Shown: positions 50,121-62,945, counted from the first letter of the stretch. The stretch is DNA of 64,000 nt from Rhizopus arrhizus (GCA_024220505.1 JAKZZE010000037.1:124001-188000), one strand, 5' to 3'. Program-made: numbers and translations. Notes: generated by a model from the letters alone, not told the origin.

Positions 50121-50213
50121 AAAATTGTGATTGGCCAGAAGAAAAGGTTGATTTCTATTTTTGGTAGCTAAAAAACTAAGTTAAAAACTCGTGACAGCTA
50201 GCCAACCTAACTA
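50121..50213 (-). repeat. right terminal inverted repeat, 93 bp
   Basis: Reverse complement of the left repeat at 47473-47565, ending GCCAACCTAACTA on the plus strand. Changes are T to C in the TGTCATGAG stretch and two in the TATCAAAAATAGAGATC stretch. Confidence 0.85.
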
Positions 50214-51217
50214 CCCCTCTCGCTGTATAAATGGCTCAAATGTCGTGTTTCCTTTCTCATAACCCTACCTTTTCCTGTCAATAATGCTATTAAACTTTTT
50301 ACTTTGATTTAAATAACCCAACTACTTTTAAGCAGAGCATGCTGATAAAGTAAAATTTTAAACTTTTCAGCTATAAAAAAATGAAAACAACCTTGACTCA
50401 TGTACTTTTATTGATACAAAATAAAAAATAAAATCAGATTTGCTAAAAAGTATTGGTGACCATTTACTTATTGTATTAAAAACATATTGAAAAAATTAAT
50501 GTGGTGGATATTTGTTATAATAATTAGTCTTTCTTTCTCTTTACTATTATTAAATTCAGTCCATGAATATCTATTCGAATCTCACTTTGTTATTCTAAAG
50601 ATATACTCTTCCTCAGAAATAAATACCCATGCTTTTCCATATAAAATACGCACACAAATATGCTTCATTGTACACTCTGGAACCGGGTAAAAGTATAGAC
50701 AGCGATCGGATGATTATTTTTTTTGTCCCTGAAGACCCTCCGAATGTTATGCATTTGGGGTGTGTTCTTTTCTGCTGTATGTTTTACTAGTTGCCTTCTC
50801 TTATTGGCTGTCATTAATGTTTTATTTCAATAATTGTTAATTTTAAACAGCTCTCAATCCATAGCCATTATGTTACTAGTTTTTTAACCGAAACTTGTAT
50901 AGTTATTCCCAACTAATAAAAAAGCTATAAAAAGCAATGACGATGTTTGAAAATGTTTCACAAAATAGTACTTTACAAATTTAATACTTACTCTTTTCTT
51001 TGTATACAACAAGCTATCAAGTGTAGTTACTTGATCAGTTAAAATACCTTCCATAATGATCTATTTCGTATTATTTCGCCTTAAATGGTGTTTTCTATTT
51101 GACAACAAAAACGAAAAAGGGGAAATTTCGGAGTTGATCGATGCTGGGATCTTTACAAAATGAGCCCAAGCTATTTTGCGTTTTTTACTCCCTTTGTCTT
51201 CTCTTCCTTTTAACAAT
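50214..51217. other. intergenic region, PFK-2 upstream
   Basis: About 1 kb without a supportable gene. An open frame at 50487-50690 begins with a hydrophobic stretch (VIIISLSFSLLLLN) but has no family features. The last few hundred bases should contain the promoter of the bifunctional PFK-2/FBPase-2 gene. Confidence 0.4.
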
Positions 51218-53009
<1,792 letters not shown>

Positions 53010-53370
53010 AATATAAGGAAATTTTCTTTACAATAAAAATACTAGTTTATATTCATTTCTTGTAGAAAGTAGAAAAATGTCATCCGATAATTTTACATTT
53101 AGTCACTGCAAAATTCCTATTTTTTCAAGGTAGAAAGGTCACTCTTTTTCCGACATCTCAACCTGCATCGTTCTCAAACTAATGTAATTGTGGACAAACA
53201 ATCAATTATGAACACAGTCATCCATACAGTAATGTTTTTTTTATCACTGTATAAAAGGAGACAAACTGTCATGGGAAAACTCCGATGATTATCCGTTTTG
53301 AAGGGCAATACGAATTTGGACTTTTCTTTATTTTTGCCCTTTTCCTTTACTTTTCCCTCTTTTTTAAACT
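53010..53370. other. intergenic region, no gene seen
   Basis: The 361 bp between the PFK-2/FBPase-2 stop and the FAR1-like gene include T- and C-rich leader sequence in the last 60 bases. No other feature is visible. Confidence 0.4.
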
Positions 53371-53886
53371 ATGCTTGACCTTGTGAATACAGTTTATGAG
53401 TCTATTCAAGAATTGAAATCAACTGTTCAAAAAAGAGCTAATGAATTGAACTTTTCTGTATCTACTAAAAGAAGTAACCATCGTAGTGTATACATTCAAT
53501 GTATTTACGGAGGCTTCTACAGAAATACACATCGTATTGAAAATAAAGATCGCAAACGTCGAAGGACTACGAAAAAAATTGGTTGTGAATGGTTACTCGC
53601 AGCATCGTTAATATCTGAAAGAAAAAAATGGGTTATAAGGTCTGTAAGCGATATAAATGCTCACAATCATCCGCTACCTTCTGAGGATGTATATAAACAA
53701 ACCTTACAGTTTTCTGAAAAAGTAGTCAAAAACTTTACAAAAAATCAGTTAGAAGAAAATGGTCAAGAGATGATCAACAAAAACTCAAAAGGCGATATTC
53801 AAGACAAGACAAAAGGCCAAAGGATGGAAGAAAGTGCAAAAGATAACAAAACTATTGAAAAAGAGCGTAGTACACAAGGACAGTAG
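53371..53886 (+). CDS. FAR1/WRKY-GCM1-type zinc-finger DNA-binding protein, probably transposase-derived
   Basis: A single exon of 171 codons. Residues of about 15-110 form a FAR1-like DNA-binding domain: VYIQCIYGGFYRN gives the first Cys, KKIGCEWLLAAS the second, and DINAHNHPLP the HxH pair, the C-x-n-C-x-n-H-x-H layout of FAR1 and WRKY-GCM1 folds. A basic stretch (RKRRRTTKK) lies between. The last 60 residues are Lys/Glu/Gln-rich and probably disordered. The domain is the N-terminal part of Mutator-like transposases and of factors such as Aft1 and Rbf1, but no transposase core follows. The gene is intact, so domestication as a regulator is likely (inference). No inverted repeats were seen around it. 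Confidence 0.8.
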   Translation: MLDLVNTVYESIQELKSTVQKRANELNFSVSTKRSNHRSVYIQCIYGGFYRNTHRIENKDRKRRRTTKKIGCEWLLAASLISERKKWVIRSVSDINAHNHPLPSEDVYKQTLQFSEKVVKNFTKNQLEENGQEMINKNSKGDIQDKTKGQRMEESAKDNKTIEKERSTQGQ

Positions 53887-55587
53887 TCAACAAAATAAAA
53901 AATTTCGCCTCGTTTACATTTAAAATGCTTTAGCCTTCATATAACTTGCAATATGAGTTCACTCCTTTCATCAATTCAGTTTTTTAATAAAACATAAAGA
54001 CTAATAAAGGACCTTTTTAAAAAAGGATCAAGTTGTCTCAAATTTAGTTTCAGCCAATCCTTTTAAATTTTAGTACCTTCATTTGTTAAAGAGAAAATCT
54101 TTGCAAAGTAGTTTCTTGACTTTTTCATATCTTAAGAATCTTTGTATCTTGCCTCTAGTTCAATAAAATATCAAGAAAGCAAAAGTTATTGCTGATATAT
54201 AAAGCAAATGGTAAATTCGTGCAACACACAAGGCCACTGCTTTTTCGCCAGATTGACTTAGTTGTAAGGCATTAGGGATATTTAATAAAGGATGCTATTA
54301 CTTGCAATGATGATAATATGGATAAAAGAATAGCATATTCTTTATTAAAAGAGAAAATAGATCTTTAAAAATCCCAATCACGAAATAAAGTACAAGAAAC
54401 TTCTTGCTTAATCGATATATAAACTGTTATAGTGTAAATTGTTATTAAAGTACAGGTACCGTAATGTCATGTTTATATAGAGATTTCAATTAAGTATGAA
54501 TATCATTATTACATGTCATAGCAAAAGCATATTTACTCTATAATTCAAAGTAAAACAAAAGATCTTGTAGCCTCACTTTTATTTGTTTGATTGTCATAGT
54601 AACCAAAGTGTCTATTCCCTGCATAATTTTTTTGACAAGATCATTTGACAAACTTTGATTCATACCACTTTTTATATTATCTTCATTAGCTTTGTTTTAT
54701 TCTGATTATTAATAGCTTATTAGTAATGATACTTTATTATTAAGCAGTATTTCTTGTTAAATCGAATTGTCTTTTAATGCATCAAATAAAACAAAATTCT
54801 ACGTATTTCCAGATATCAGTAGTACAACTCATGTTTACCCATGATTGTCATGCAGTATTTTAATTCCCGGTTGTTGCTATTAGGTAACAGTGAAGACTCG
54901 AAAATGCTTCGATACATGCAGCTTTTTGATACGGTTGGTAATAGCACACTTATTGCATTACAACCAATCTGAAAGTGTAGCATTTTTTGTATCTTCTTTT
55001 GTCATTATGACATGATATATTTACCCGTTCATGTGTTGTCTTATTGCTGTAAAATGAATATGAGAGATATTAAGCTTTTATATACTTTAAAAAGCATAAG
55101 ATCTACTTCAAATGAAAATCTCATTTACGCAGGACTTGCTCATTAAACATAAACCACATTTAGTGATTATTTTAATTACAAGATATGAAAAAAGAAATAG
55201 GACGTGAACAGGAATACGTTCGAGATTTACATTGATATTCCCGAGGAAACCTTTTTCGCCTGCCTGTCTGTGCACTTTTTAAAAATAGAAACAAGACTGA
55301 GCACCATTTATTATTTTTTTTGTCTAGCATTTTGACAGACGAGCACCTGCCATTCTTTATTTTAGCTTTCTCTCACTCTAGTTCAATCCCACATTATTTT
55401 TTTTTTGTTACGTAAAACATGTTGAAGGGCAAAAAAAAAAAGATGTAATTTTATGGAGGCTTATTATTTAAACAATTTGAAGATTGTGGAACGTAAAACG
55501 GATGAACAATAAGAAAATCAGAACAAAGAGTTTTGTTTCGGTCTTTACTACTCCGTTGTAACTTTAAGAACGATTCACTTTAAAGCC

Positions 55588-55616
<29 letters not shown>
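55588..55616. repeat. 29-nt poly-A tract
   Basis: Uninterrupted A run about 50 bp upstream of the TATA box of the bHLH gene. It may exclude nucleosomes at the promoter. Confidence 0.85.
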
Positions 55617-55618
<2 letters not shown>

Positions 55619-55668
55619 ATTTTGAATGATAACATCATTTTTATTTCTTTGACTTTCTCTTTTAATAG

Positions 55669-55680
55669 TATATAAATAGA
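55669..55680 (+). promoter_or_regulatory. TATA box of the bHLH gene
   Basis: TATATAAATAGA lies 88 bp upstream of the ATG and is followed by a long pyrimidine-rich leader (repeated TTTCTCT). This is a canonical fungal TATA element in a suitable position. Confidence 0.65.
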
Positions 55681-55767
55681 TTGCTTTTTCTTCTCTCTTT
55701 CTCTTTTTCTCTCTGTAAATTATTTAACGCATCTCTTTCTGTTTCCTCATTTAACTATTTTTGAACA

Positions 55768-56689
55768 ATGTATCCCTCTCAAAAAGATTCAAATGACAAT
55801 AGATCAGTTATGAATCACTTTTTAAATCATTCGTCAGCATTTAGAAATTCCAATCATTCTCCATTTACCAACTTAAACTCAATGCAACCCACAATGATCG
55901 AACATCCTACTATGACGCGTTTCTTGACTAAAAGTACGCTTGATTCACAAAAGGAAGATACTTTATTCAATGATCATTTGAATAAAAAGTATGTATATTT
56001 CTTCTTTTTTCTCTTATATAAAAATAATTCTTACTGTTTCTAACAGGCCATTAACAAAAGCTGAACGCCGTGCAGAACAAAATGCCACTGAAAGAGCTCG
56101 TCGTGAATGCTTAAACGCCAAATTTCGTTGCCTTGCTCAAACACTTCCTAATCTGATACATCACCGCCGGCCATCTAAAAGTCAAATTGTTGAAAAGGCT
56201 CTTGACTGGGTCAAGCAAAGTATCGCTCGAGAGGAGCATTATCGCCATCAGATATTACTGCTTCAAAGGGAAAAGGAACGATTACTGTTTACCCAATTCC
56301 AGCTTTCTGCAGGTTCTTTAGAGACCATTTATCCTACTTTTGATAATGACTGTTTTGTTGGTGATATTATGTCCAATACCGATCTATCGCAGCCACATAG
56401 CAGCTTTAAAGAATGCAAAGATTCTCCTGCAGAGGAACCAAATGAAATGAATAGCATCAATCAAGACAAGATTGATCCTTCTCCTCTTTGCTTAAAATAT
56501 CACTCTCCATATTCAAAACCGCAATTGTATGCAAAATCTGGGTTATGTGGTAAAAAGAAAAACAATATACAACTGTATTTATTTCTATACTAATATACTT
56601 CTTCTACAGCCATTGGATTCCATACGTTGAATACTGAATTTGATTCAAACCGCATTTGTCATTTGAGTACAACAACAAAGCCATTCTAA
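55768..56689 (+). CDS. basic helix-loop-helix transcription factor
   Basis: Three exons. Exon 1 is Asn/Ser-rich (MYPSQKDSNDNRSVMNHFLN). Exon 2 starts after TTCTAACAG and gives the bHLH domain: basic region RRAEQNATERARRECLNAKF with the E-box-contacting Glu and the Arg residues. Helix 1 is CLAQTLPNL, a loop HHRRPSK follows, and helix 2 is SQIVEKALDWVKQSI. A short coiled region follows (EHYRHQILLLQREKERLL) that could extend dimerisation. The rest is Ser/Glu-rich. A third exon after CTACAG gives AIGFHTLNTEFDSNRI and ends KPF. The best guess is an E-box-binding regulator of a fungal family with a conserved NATERARRE-like basic region; targets are unknown. Without splicing, the reading would end in a hydrophobic tail that I reject. 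Confidence 0.92.
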
Positions 56690-57200
56690 ATAGCATTTTT
56701 CTGACTTCATTCACTTTTACTGTAAAAAAGATCTTTTTATAGAAAATATCGTCCTTTTCATTATACACATTTGAAAAATAAAGTAAACATTGCATCTCTT
56801 CCTTTTGACCTAAATAATACTATGCTTACTATCCTGGGAATTGTAAATAAGGGGTATTTTTTAAAGTTAATCATGCTTTGCGTACATTGTTTATTCTATA
56901 CCAAAAACACAGCCAATAGTATCGTATGCACTAAAAATTGTTGAGATAAGAGAATGAACTTTTGTGAGAAAGGGCATAGTCTATATAAAGAATAGAATAC
57001 ATAAAGAGATGAATATCAATTATGACAAGGTCTTTTGGATAAACGTACCTTTTGTCAACGCTCTAACGCTACTTCTTTTTTGTTGTTTTATTATTATAAT
57101 CAGATTTTGTTTTGTTGATGTGTTTCATAAGTGTCTTTGCAACTTGATCAGGAGTAATAAAAGATAATATGAATAGCTCTTTTTCAATTTCAATCGTTTT
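56690..57200. other. intergenic region, no gene seen
   Basis: AT-rich, with short open frames of hydrophobic composition only. It separates the bHLH gene from the decayed minus-strand gene. Confidence 0.4.
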
Positions 57201-58110
57201 TTAGCAGAGATAAAAATAATTAGGCAAAGTAACTGCTTGTTTCTGTGTTGCTATTATAGCAGTATTTCCTATTGACTGTTTTTTTTTATTTGATAAATAA
57301 GCAACATTGGCAGTAATACCAAGTGACTGAGATGCCTTTTTAATTGATTCTTGTAAAGAAGATAATATAACGTATTCTACTATCTTATTTCCTTCTTCAA
57401 GAAAGAAGTTGGATCTATAGCTATTATCAGAAAATAGAAATAAAGCCTTTAACGACGCGATCATTTCCGTTTGATGGTTTCTATTTATACCCTTTGCATC
57501 ATGAGCGAGACTATCAAGTATACGAAAGCTTCAAATAGGTCATTATCATCAATATCATCCTCGCCAATGTCAATAAATTCTCATGGTTGTTCCTATGTAT
57601 ATTAAAGAAAAAAAATGCTTCACTGTGGATGTATGTCATTACTCAATAAATTGACTATGTATGATGGGGTAATTGAGCTATCATCATCTTTGTCGCTTTC
57701 AGCGTGTACTGTTGCCATCATTTGGAGAACAGGCTATTATATTTAAAGAGCTACTATCATTTTAAAGCTGGATAATATGTGAAATAATATTTGCATAATG
57801 ATCAACACGATCATTTGAAAAGCAAGACATTATCTCTAAAGCACTGTTCTCATAGGAAGCCTTTGTTTGATTGTTGTTTTCGAATTTGAAGTTAAAAAAA
57901 AAATAATTCATCGTCGTTATATTGGGCCAATGAATTATCAGGCTCTTGTTGAAACCAAGGTGGGTTCTACAGAGTTTTTACAAATGAAATTTTTTGCTAT
58001 CTGTGTACTTGACAACCATCTTTTTAATAAGGTTGAAGGATCATATTGTGTTGCTTTTGGTTTTGAATCAGATAAAAGAGCAAATATTTTAAAAGTGCTT
58101 TTATATTGAA
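57201..58110 (-). pseudogene. decayed gene of unknown family
   Basis: On the minus strand several protein-like pieces follow each other in changing frames: SDSKPKATQYDPSTLLKRWL, then EPDNSLAQYNDDELF, FENNNQTKASYENSALEIMS, DRVDHYANIISHIIQL and a stop. After that come ESDKDDDSSITPSYIVNLLS, the acidic FIDIGEDDIDDNDLF, and LDSLAHDAKGINRNHQTEM. The longest piece is ASLKALFLFSDNSYRSNFFL through VAYLSNKKKQSIGN. The order suggests one ancestral gene of 250-300 residues with several frameshifts, although missed introns could explain some breaks. I do not recognise the family; helical repeats are possible. Confidence 0.5.
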
Positions 58111-58444
58111 TATTTACTGTAGAATGTTCATTTGTGGAAATTGTGTAAATATTTAATTTGTTCAAGCGTTGCATATTACAGAGCATATATACTGCTTAAG
58201 CTTTCTAAAAAGGAAGATTTGATACTTTTGGCTAGATTCTATTTCACTGACAGAGATCAAGCCAAGTGTCTCATCCATTTTTATCTTTCTTTGATCTAAC
58301 TTTATGTTAAAGTAAAAAACAAAATGAAAAATTCAAGCCGGTAATTGAAACTAAGGTATTCAAAAATTCCGCTGTTCAAAGAACAGCGGATCCTGAACAA
58401 GGGGTAAAGAGCTCTTTTTTTTTTTTGTTTTTTTGCCTTGAGAA

Positions 58445-59017
58445 ATGTTTTCACTCATCAAAAAAGGTGTATTAGGCAATCCTACATCAACACTAATTTC
58501 AAACTTACGACCTACTTTTGCTCAACCAGCACTTGTTCGTTTCGCTTCCAATTTTTCACCCAAACGCACAAAATATAAAAAATCACAAAAAGGCAAGATT
58601 CCTATTCCCATTGGTGGATCCACCAAGGGAACCACAGTCGAATTTGGTGATTATGGATTACGTTTAAAAGAAGGAGCCCGTCTAACTAGTCGCCAACTGA
58701 CAGCAGTTCACAACACACTTCGTAGAAAAATCAAACCCATCAAAGGTTCACAGCTCTGGATGCGTGTGTTTCCCGATATTCCAGTAACCAGCAAGGGTAA
58801 CGAAGTGCGTATGGGTAAGGGTAAAGGTACCTTTGAGTACTGGGCTTGTCGTGTGCCCTTGAATAGAATTATCTTTGAAATTGGTGGTATGAGAAAAGAA
58901 ATTGCAAAAGAAGCCTTTAGACTTGTATCTCATAAGCTGCCTGTGAAGACTGAAATGGTTGAACGTGGAACAAAGCCCATTGTAGGTGCTCATGGTGTTT
59001 CCTTACAACAAAAATAA
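58445..59017 (+). CDS. MRPL16: mitochondrial large-subunit ribosomal protein uL16m
   Basis: One uninterrupted exon of 190 codons. The N-terminus MFSLIKKGVLGNPTSTLISN with later Arg residues is a mitochondrial presequence. The ribosomal domain follows: SPKRTKYKKSQKGKIP, VEFGDYGLRLKEGARLTSRQ, LWMRVFPDIPVTSKGNEVRM, GKGKGTFEYWACRVPLNRII and FEIGGMRKEIAKEAFRLVSH, KLPVKTEMV. VRMGKGKG is the uL16 signature near the peptidyl-transferase and 5S region. The absence of introns contrasts with most genes in the window. It is convergent with the Zn2Cys6 gene (149 bp between stops). Confidence 0.97.
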   Translation: MFSLIKKGVLGNPTSTLISNLRPTFAQPALVRFASNFSPKRTKYKKSQKGKIPIPIGGSTKGTTVEFGDYGLRLKEGARLTSRQLTAVHNTLRRKIKPIKGSQLWMRVFPDIPVTSKGNEVRMGKGKGTFEYWACRVPLNRIIFEIGGMRKEIAKEAFRLVSHKLPVKTEMVERGTKPIVGAHGVSLQQK

Positions 59018-59166
59018 AAAACATTGCATAGACACAAACACACATTCATTTCTCATCGAACAGCACACAAAAAAGAAACTTGATCAAACAAATAAAAGAA
59101 AGATTTAATATAGACACACGTTTATATATATTTTACAACGAAAATCTAGAAAAATCAGTGATTTTT

Positions 59167-60384
59167 TCAAGAAGTAGCAGATTGAGGGCGACTGGGAGGA
59201 GGAGTGTTTTCTTGATTTCCTTCAGGTTTAATATCAGTTTCTTGTTTTGGTGTATCATTACGATCCAAGACAGCACTGCAAAGTCTTGATAAAATAGTCA
59301 ATTTAGACCCTTCGTCATCATCATCATCATCCCCTTCAGCATTAGGCTTTGTTTCTGTCACAGTATTATTAGCAGTAGTTTGTTGCTGCTGTATATTGCT
59401 ATTGCTATTATTATTAGCTTGTTGATCACTCAATGCTTGTTGCTGTTGTAGTTGCTGTTGCTGTTGGGGCTGTTGCTGTTGCTGCTGCTGTTGCTGTTGG
59501 TGCTGAGGTTGTTGTTGTTGAGCGGATTGAAGTGACTGTTGCTGCTGCTGAGGGGAAATAATGTTCATAGCAGCTTGATAAGACATGACAGGATGGCCAG
59601 GATACATTTGCTGAATAGAAGCAGGCACCATATAGGCTTGTGGCATCATTTGACTATTACTTGTGTAAACATGATAAGGATCATAATGATGAGGGAAAGG
59701 TTGGTAGTGAATAGGAATAGCTGCAGGGCGTACACCATTAGCATACATGGGAGCAGCTGGAGAAGCCATATTGGGTGTAGAAGCACCTGAAGAAGCAGCA
59801 CTTTCGCCACCTATAACATAGATCAATAAATACAATATTCTTTCTCTTCTTCACACTTTATATATATTCCTTTTTTACTTCTCTTTTTATAAGGTCCACG
59901 TTTAATTCCCTTTTTGCGTTCTTTACGAACTGAATTAACACAGGTATCTGTAATACCATATTTGATGCATCTCTGACAAGGTCTTCCAATATCGCACTTT
60001 TTACAAGCCTTTTGACAGTTGACTACCGGTACAAATTAGATTTTTTTTTTTCCATATTGAAAACATAAAAAGAAACTTACCACAAGCATTCTTAACTTGT
60101 TTCCTCTTTGGTTTACCGTGAGCACCTAATTCAACAGGTACATTCGCAGCAGCAACGGCATTTACCATTGCATTTGGATCTGGATCTTTTCTTTGAGCAG
60201 CTGCCAATACCGATAAGGGTTGCATAGCAGCAGGAGAATAGATGGCAAGATTAGGGCCTGTCAATAAAGGTTGAGAATGCTGTTGTTGCTGATTGGCATC
60301 TTGAGATTGCTGTTGTGCTTGTTGTTGGGTCTGCTGCGTAGCAGAGTTTTCATAACCAGTGAAATAAGCAGGGAATTGTTGCAT
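59167..60384 (-). CDS. poly-Q Zn2Cys6 transcription factor
   Basis: Three exons on the minus strand. Exon 1 (from 60384, MQQFPAYFTGYENSATQQTQ) is Gln/Ala-rich and ends KRKQVKNAC. After a GTAAGT...CGGTAG intron the zinc cluster is completed: C-x2-C-x6-C-x5-C-x2-C-x8-C in NCQKACKKCDIGRPCQRC and ITDTC, followed by the basic RKERKKGIKRGPYK. Exon 3 gives GGESAASSGASTPNM, Pro/Tyr-rich blocks, long glutamine runs (CAG-type repeats, plus strand about 59450-59560), an acidic stretch DDDDDDE and SKLTILSRLCSAVLDRND. The zinc-cluster type with a C-terminal KRGPYK tail is widespread in fungi; its targets are not deducible. Fungal Zn2Cys6 factors usually bind CGG-type sites. The polyQ region may vary in length between strains. 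Confidence 0.93.
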
Positions 60385-61381
60385 TGTATCTAATTACAAA
60401 CAATTCTTGTTAATTATTTATTAAAAAAAAAAAAAAAAAAAACAATATTTTTACTTGCCTAGTTTTTTTATTATGAACCTCTTAGTTAACTATTAAAATA
60501 ATTACTTGAAAGGAAAGACTGTGATGTGAAAGAGAGGTAGAAGGTTTCTTTTTTTGATTAACGGAGTGTTTATACAGTTGAAAGAAAAAGTTCAAACAGT
60601 TATCGGAGCACCAAAGAGATTTGTTGAATAGCAGATAATAACTGAGAAAATAAAAGAGAGAGAGAGAGAGAGAGGGAAAATTTTTTTTTATTTTTCTCGT
60701 TTCAAAGCCATCTCATTCAAAAAAGAAACCCAAGCAAAAAAAGAATCCGGGCCGAACAGTACAAATATGAAGTACACTTTGTCCGAAAAATATTTCCGCA
60801 TGTCCAGAAAAAATAGTTTTGAAAGAATGAAATTAAAACGTCACAGGTGAAAAAAAAAAAAGTTTGCAAGCATTTATTAAAGATTGTCATAATGCAGGTT
60901 ACATAATATGCAGGTTGGCCAATGTATAAAAAATCAGACGGCACATGGCCAGCCAATAAAAACTCAAGCTTCTAGGGCTTTTTGCAGTGTCAGCAATTTC
61001 CTTTTTTCGATACTACAGCATATACAAAATGGCTGAGTGATGGAGGAACATGTGCATATAAAATGGTGAAGTGGGAACGCCCCGCTCCTTTCAAAAAGCA
61101 AACTACCGTCTGGCAATTTTTTTTATTTCTTTGCTGCTATAAAAATCAACATAAGTTTAGAGCCTGTTCCTGAGGCAAAAAAAAAAAAAAAAAAAACTAG
61201 TCCATAGAATCCATCCTTTATGACATATCTTTCTCAAAATTCCCGCTCTCCGTAAACACCGTAGGCTAGAACATACTGCTGAGCTTCATTTTGTACTCAA
61301 TGATGATCGTAAGAGAACCTCACGGGCTGCAATGGGAAAAAGGAGACAGAGCGATACCAACTCTTGTTTTATACTTTTATA
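60385..61381. other. upstream region of the Zn2Cys6 gene
   Basis: About 1 kb without a gene. It contains a 19-nt A run near 60422, a (GA)n tract at about 60655-60675 and an A run at about 61177-61196. The GA tract may bind GAGA-type factors. A 63-codon plus-strand frame at 60982-61173 has no homology I know. Confidence 0.45.
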
Positions 61382-62945
61382 GTGACTATTTTAGTACCGA
61401 AATTTGTTGACAAGTTTCTGTATTACATTGTTGAATATCTGAAATCGTATGTGAACATGGATACTTTCAACCAGCGTGCCATCAGAGATCACACTTAAAG
61501 TGCAACTGTGGTCAGCCAAGCACAAATCAACGATGATGGTGCAAGCACAATCAAGTTCTCTAATCGCAAAAACTCGGCTGTAGATTGCGACTCGTTTAGC
61601 ATGAGCCAAAACAGCCAAAAGGTTCTGAAATTGGACAGCGAGCGATAAGCTTTTCATGCAGCATCTTGGATGTATTTTAACCCGCTGACATTACCGCGCA
61701 AAACTATGACCGATCCGCAAATAGTATCTGACTGAATTCACATCAACGACATCAGCAATATGAGCACAAAGTTATCTTTCGAAACCAACTCATTCTCATC
61801 TTCTATGACTTTCATCATTCAAATTCACAAGCAGTTGTATGATATCAAGTCTTGCAGAGTTACTGTCGCTACAGACAATAATGCTTTATTGTTCCTTAAG
61901 CAAATTGTGCGCAGCCCTTTTATTCATGATGTGATGCTCAAAAATGGCGATTACACTAAACCTACTAAGGAGCTTTTGTAGCACCTCAACTTTGATTTTT
62001 ACCTGCAGCCTTCTCTCCTTCATGCCGTTGCAAAGCTCCACACAGGGGCGCTGGTCGTCGACAAGAGATTGGGTTTATTATGGCTGTGGGGGCATATAGT
62101 TGGAGAAAACAATAGTCATTCATGATGAAACCAACCCAAATTCAGTACCAATGTTATCCAAATACTTTTATGGGTCATTATCTGCGGGAATCCATGAAGA
62201 AGCAGATAGCAGCGGCTCAAAATGCAAACTCAAGATAGAAAACAAGTTTATGAATACTTTGGTAACCATGTTCGCCCGCTTAAAAGCAGAAAAACCCTTC
62301 GACATTGGGTTCGAAACAGCAGCGACTACACGGTAAATACAGCCACTAACGGCAAGAATCGATTATCGCGACGCGGAAATCCAATAATTTTGGAAATTGC
62401 ATGTAGTCCTGCAATTTACACAATGCCAACGTCGTTGACTTCATTGCGACAGCTGATTTCTGGTTTTGGAAATCCAGGTACTTTCTTGCGTTTACGCACA
62501 GCGTACAAAGGACTTGATGGTGACCCCATGGCGCTAATCACCGTTTTCACTCTCTGTGATACACCACACAGTCACGGATACGACACATCTGCGAACTCGA
62601 CTGGCAAATTGACGCTTTGCTTCTTACAATCTTTGGCGATGTCAATGATGAACACGATGCTTGCACTGGTTCTTTAATAGCTTTACATGTATTCAGAACA
62701 GCTACAAAATTGAAGAACATCCAAGCTAGTGAAAAAGGAGAATTCAAGCCATCAAAAAACTGGGATACGTTTTCATTCTTTGTCCATGCGTTTGGACAAC
62801 AATTGAAATAGCATGAAAATCTTTTACCTTTAGTCCTTGGCACCAAACTTGATTTCAATTACTTGCTGATTTAGCTGGCCAAAATCTGGCAACATGTCAA
62901 AGACAACGTTATGAAGCATCTTCAGCAACTGTATTGCGACCGATA
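61382..62945 (+). pseudogene. decayed foreign-looking coding region, higher GC
   Basis: Plus-strand frame 2 stays coding-like from 61382 to about 62120, interrupted only by about four stop codons and no obvious frameshift. Pieces include VDKFLYYIVEYLKSYVNMD, SATVVSQAQINDDGASTIKF, AASWMYFNPLTLPRKTMTD, CRVTVATDNNALLFLKQIV and LLHAVAKLHTGALVVDKR. Further on, after frame changes, it reads LSAGIHEEADSSGSKCKLKI, DWQIDALLLTIFGDVNDEHD, EFKPSKNWDTFSFFVHAFGQ and KDNVMKHLQQLYC. GC content is visibly higher than in the flanking AT-rich DNA, and there are no introns. I recognise no family. A decayed viral or mobile-element gene, or a gene acquired by transfer, would fit; this is inference from composition and absence of introns. 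Confidence 0.55.

Larger units (their letters stand above)
47473..50213. mobile_element. TIR-bounded 2.74-kb element enclosing a nuclease-like gene relic
   Basis: The segment is bounded by a 93-bp inverted repeat: 47473-47565 on the left matches the reverse complement of 50121-50213 with about three mismatches. Both ends begin TAGTTAGGTTGGCTAGCTGT in outward-to-inward reading. The outermost TA on each side could be a TA target duplication, as in Tc1/mariner-type insertions. Weaker similarity continues inward for about 60 bp more. Inside lie a smaller inverted-repeat element, the third nuclease-like family relic and a copy of the two-box repeat. No intact transposase is inside, so the element would be non-autonomous. 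Two separate small elements inserted in opposite orientation would give the same picture. Confidence 0.6.
53887..55767. other. 1.9-kb intergenic region upstream of the bHLH gene
   Basis: No gene is visible. The region holds AT-rich DNA, a 29-nt poly-A at 55588-55616 and a core promoter at its end. Its length suggests a complex regulatory region for the bHLH factor, which is inference. Confidence 0.45.

Noticed and set aside
56604..56795. Minus-strand open frame opposite the last bHLH exon
   Set aside because: The plus-strand third exon completes the bHLH gene with good splice sites; the antisense frame has no motif.
59450..59560. CAG/CTG-type run as a microsatellite separate from genes
   Set aside because: It is the in-frame poly-glutamine tract of the Zn2Cys6 factor, interrupted by other codons, so it is annotated as part of the CDS.
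62547..62858. 103-codon minus-strand open frame in the high-GC relic
   Set aside because: The plus-strand reading gives longer ordered coding-like pieces on both sides; the minus frame is probably its mirror.
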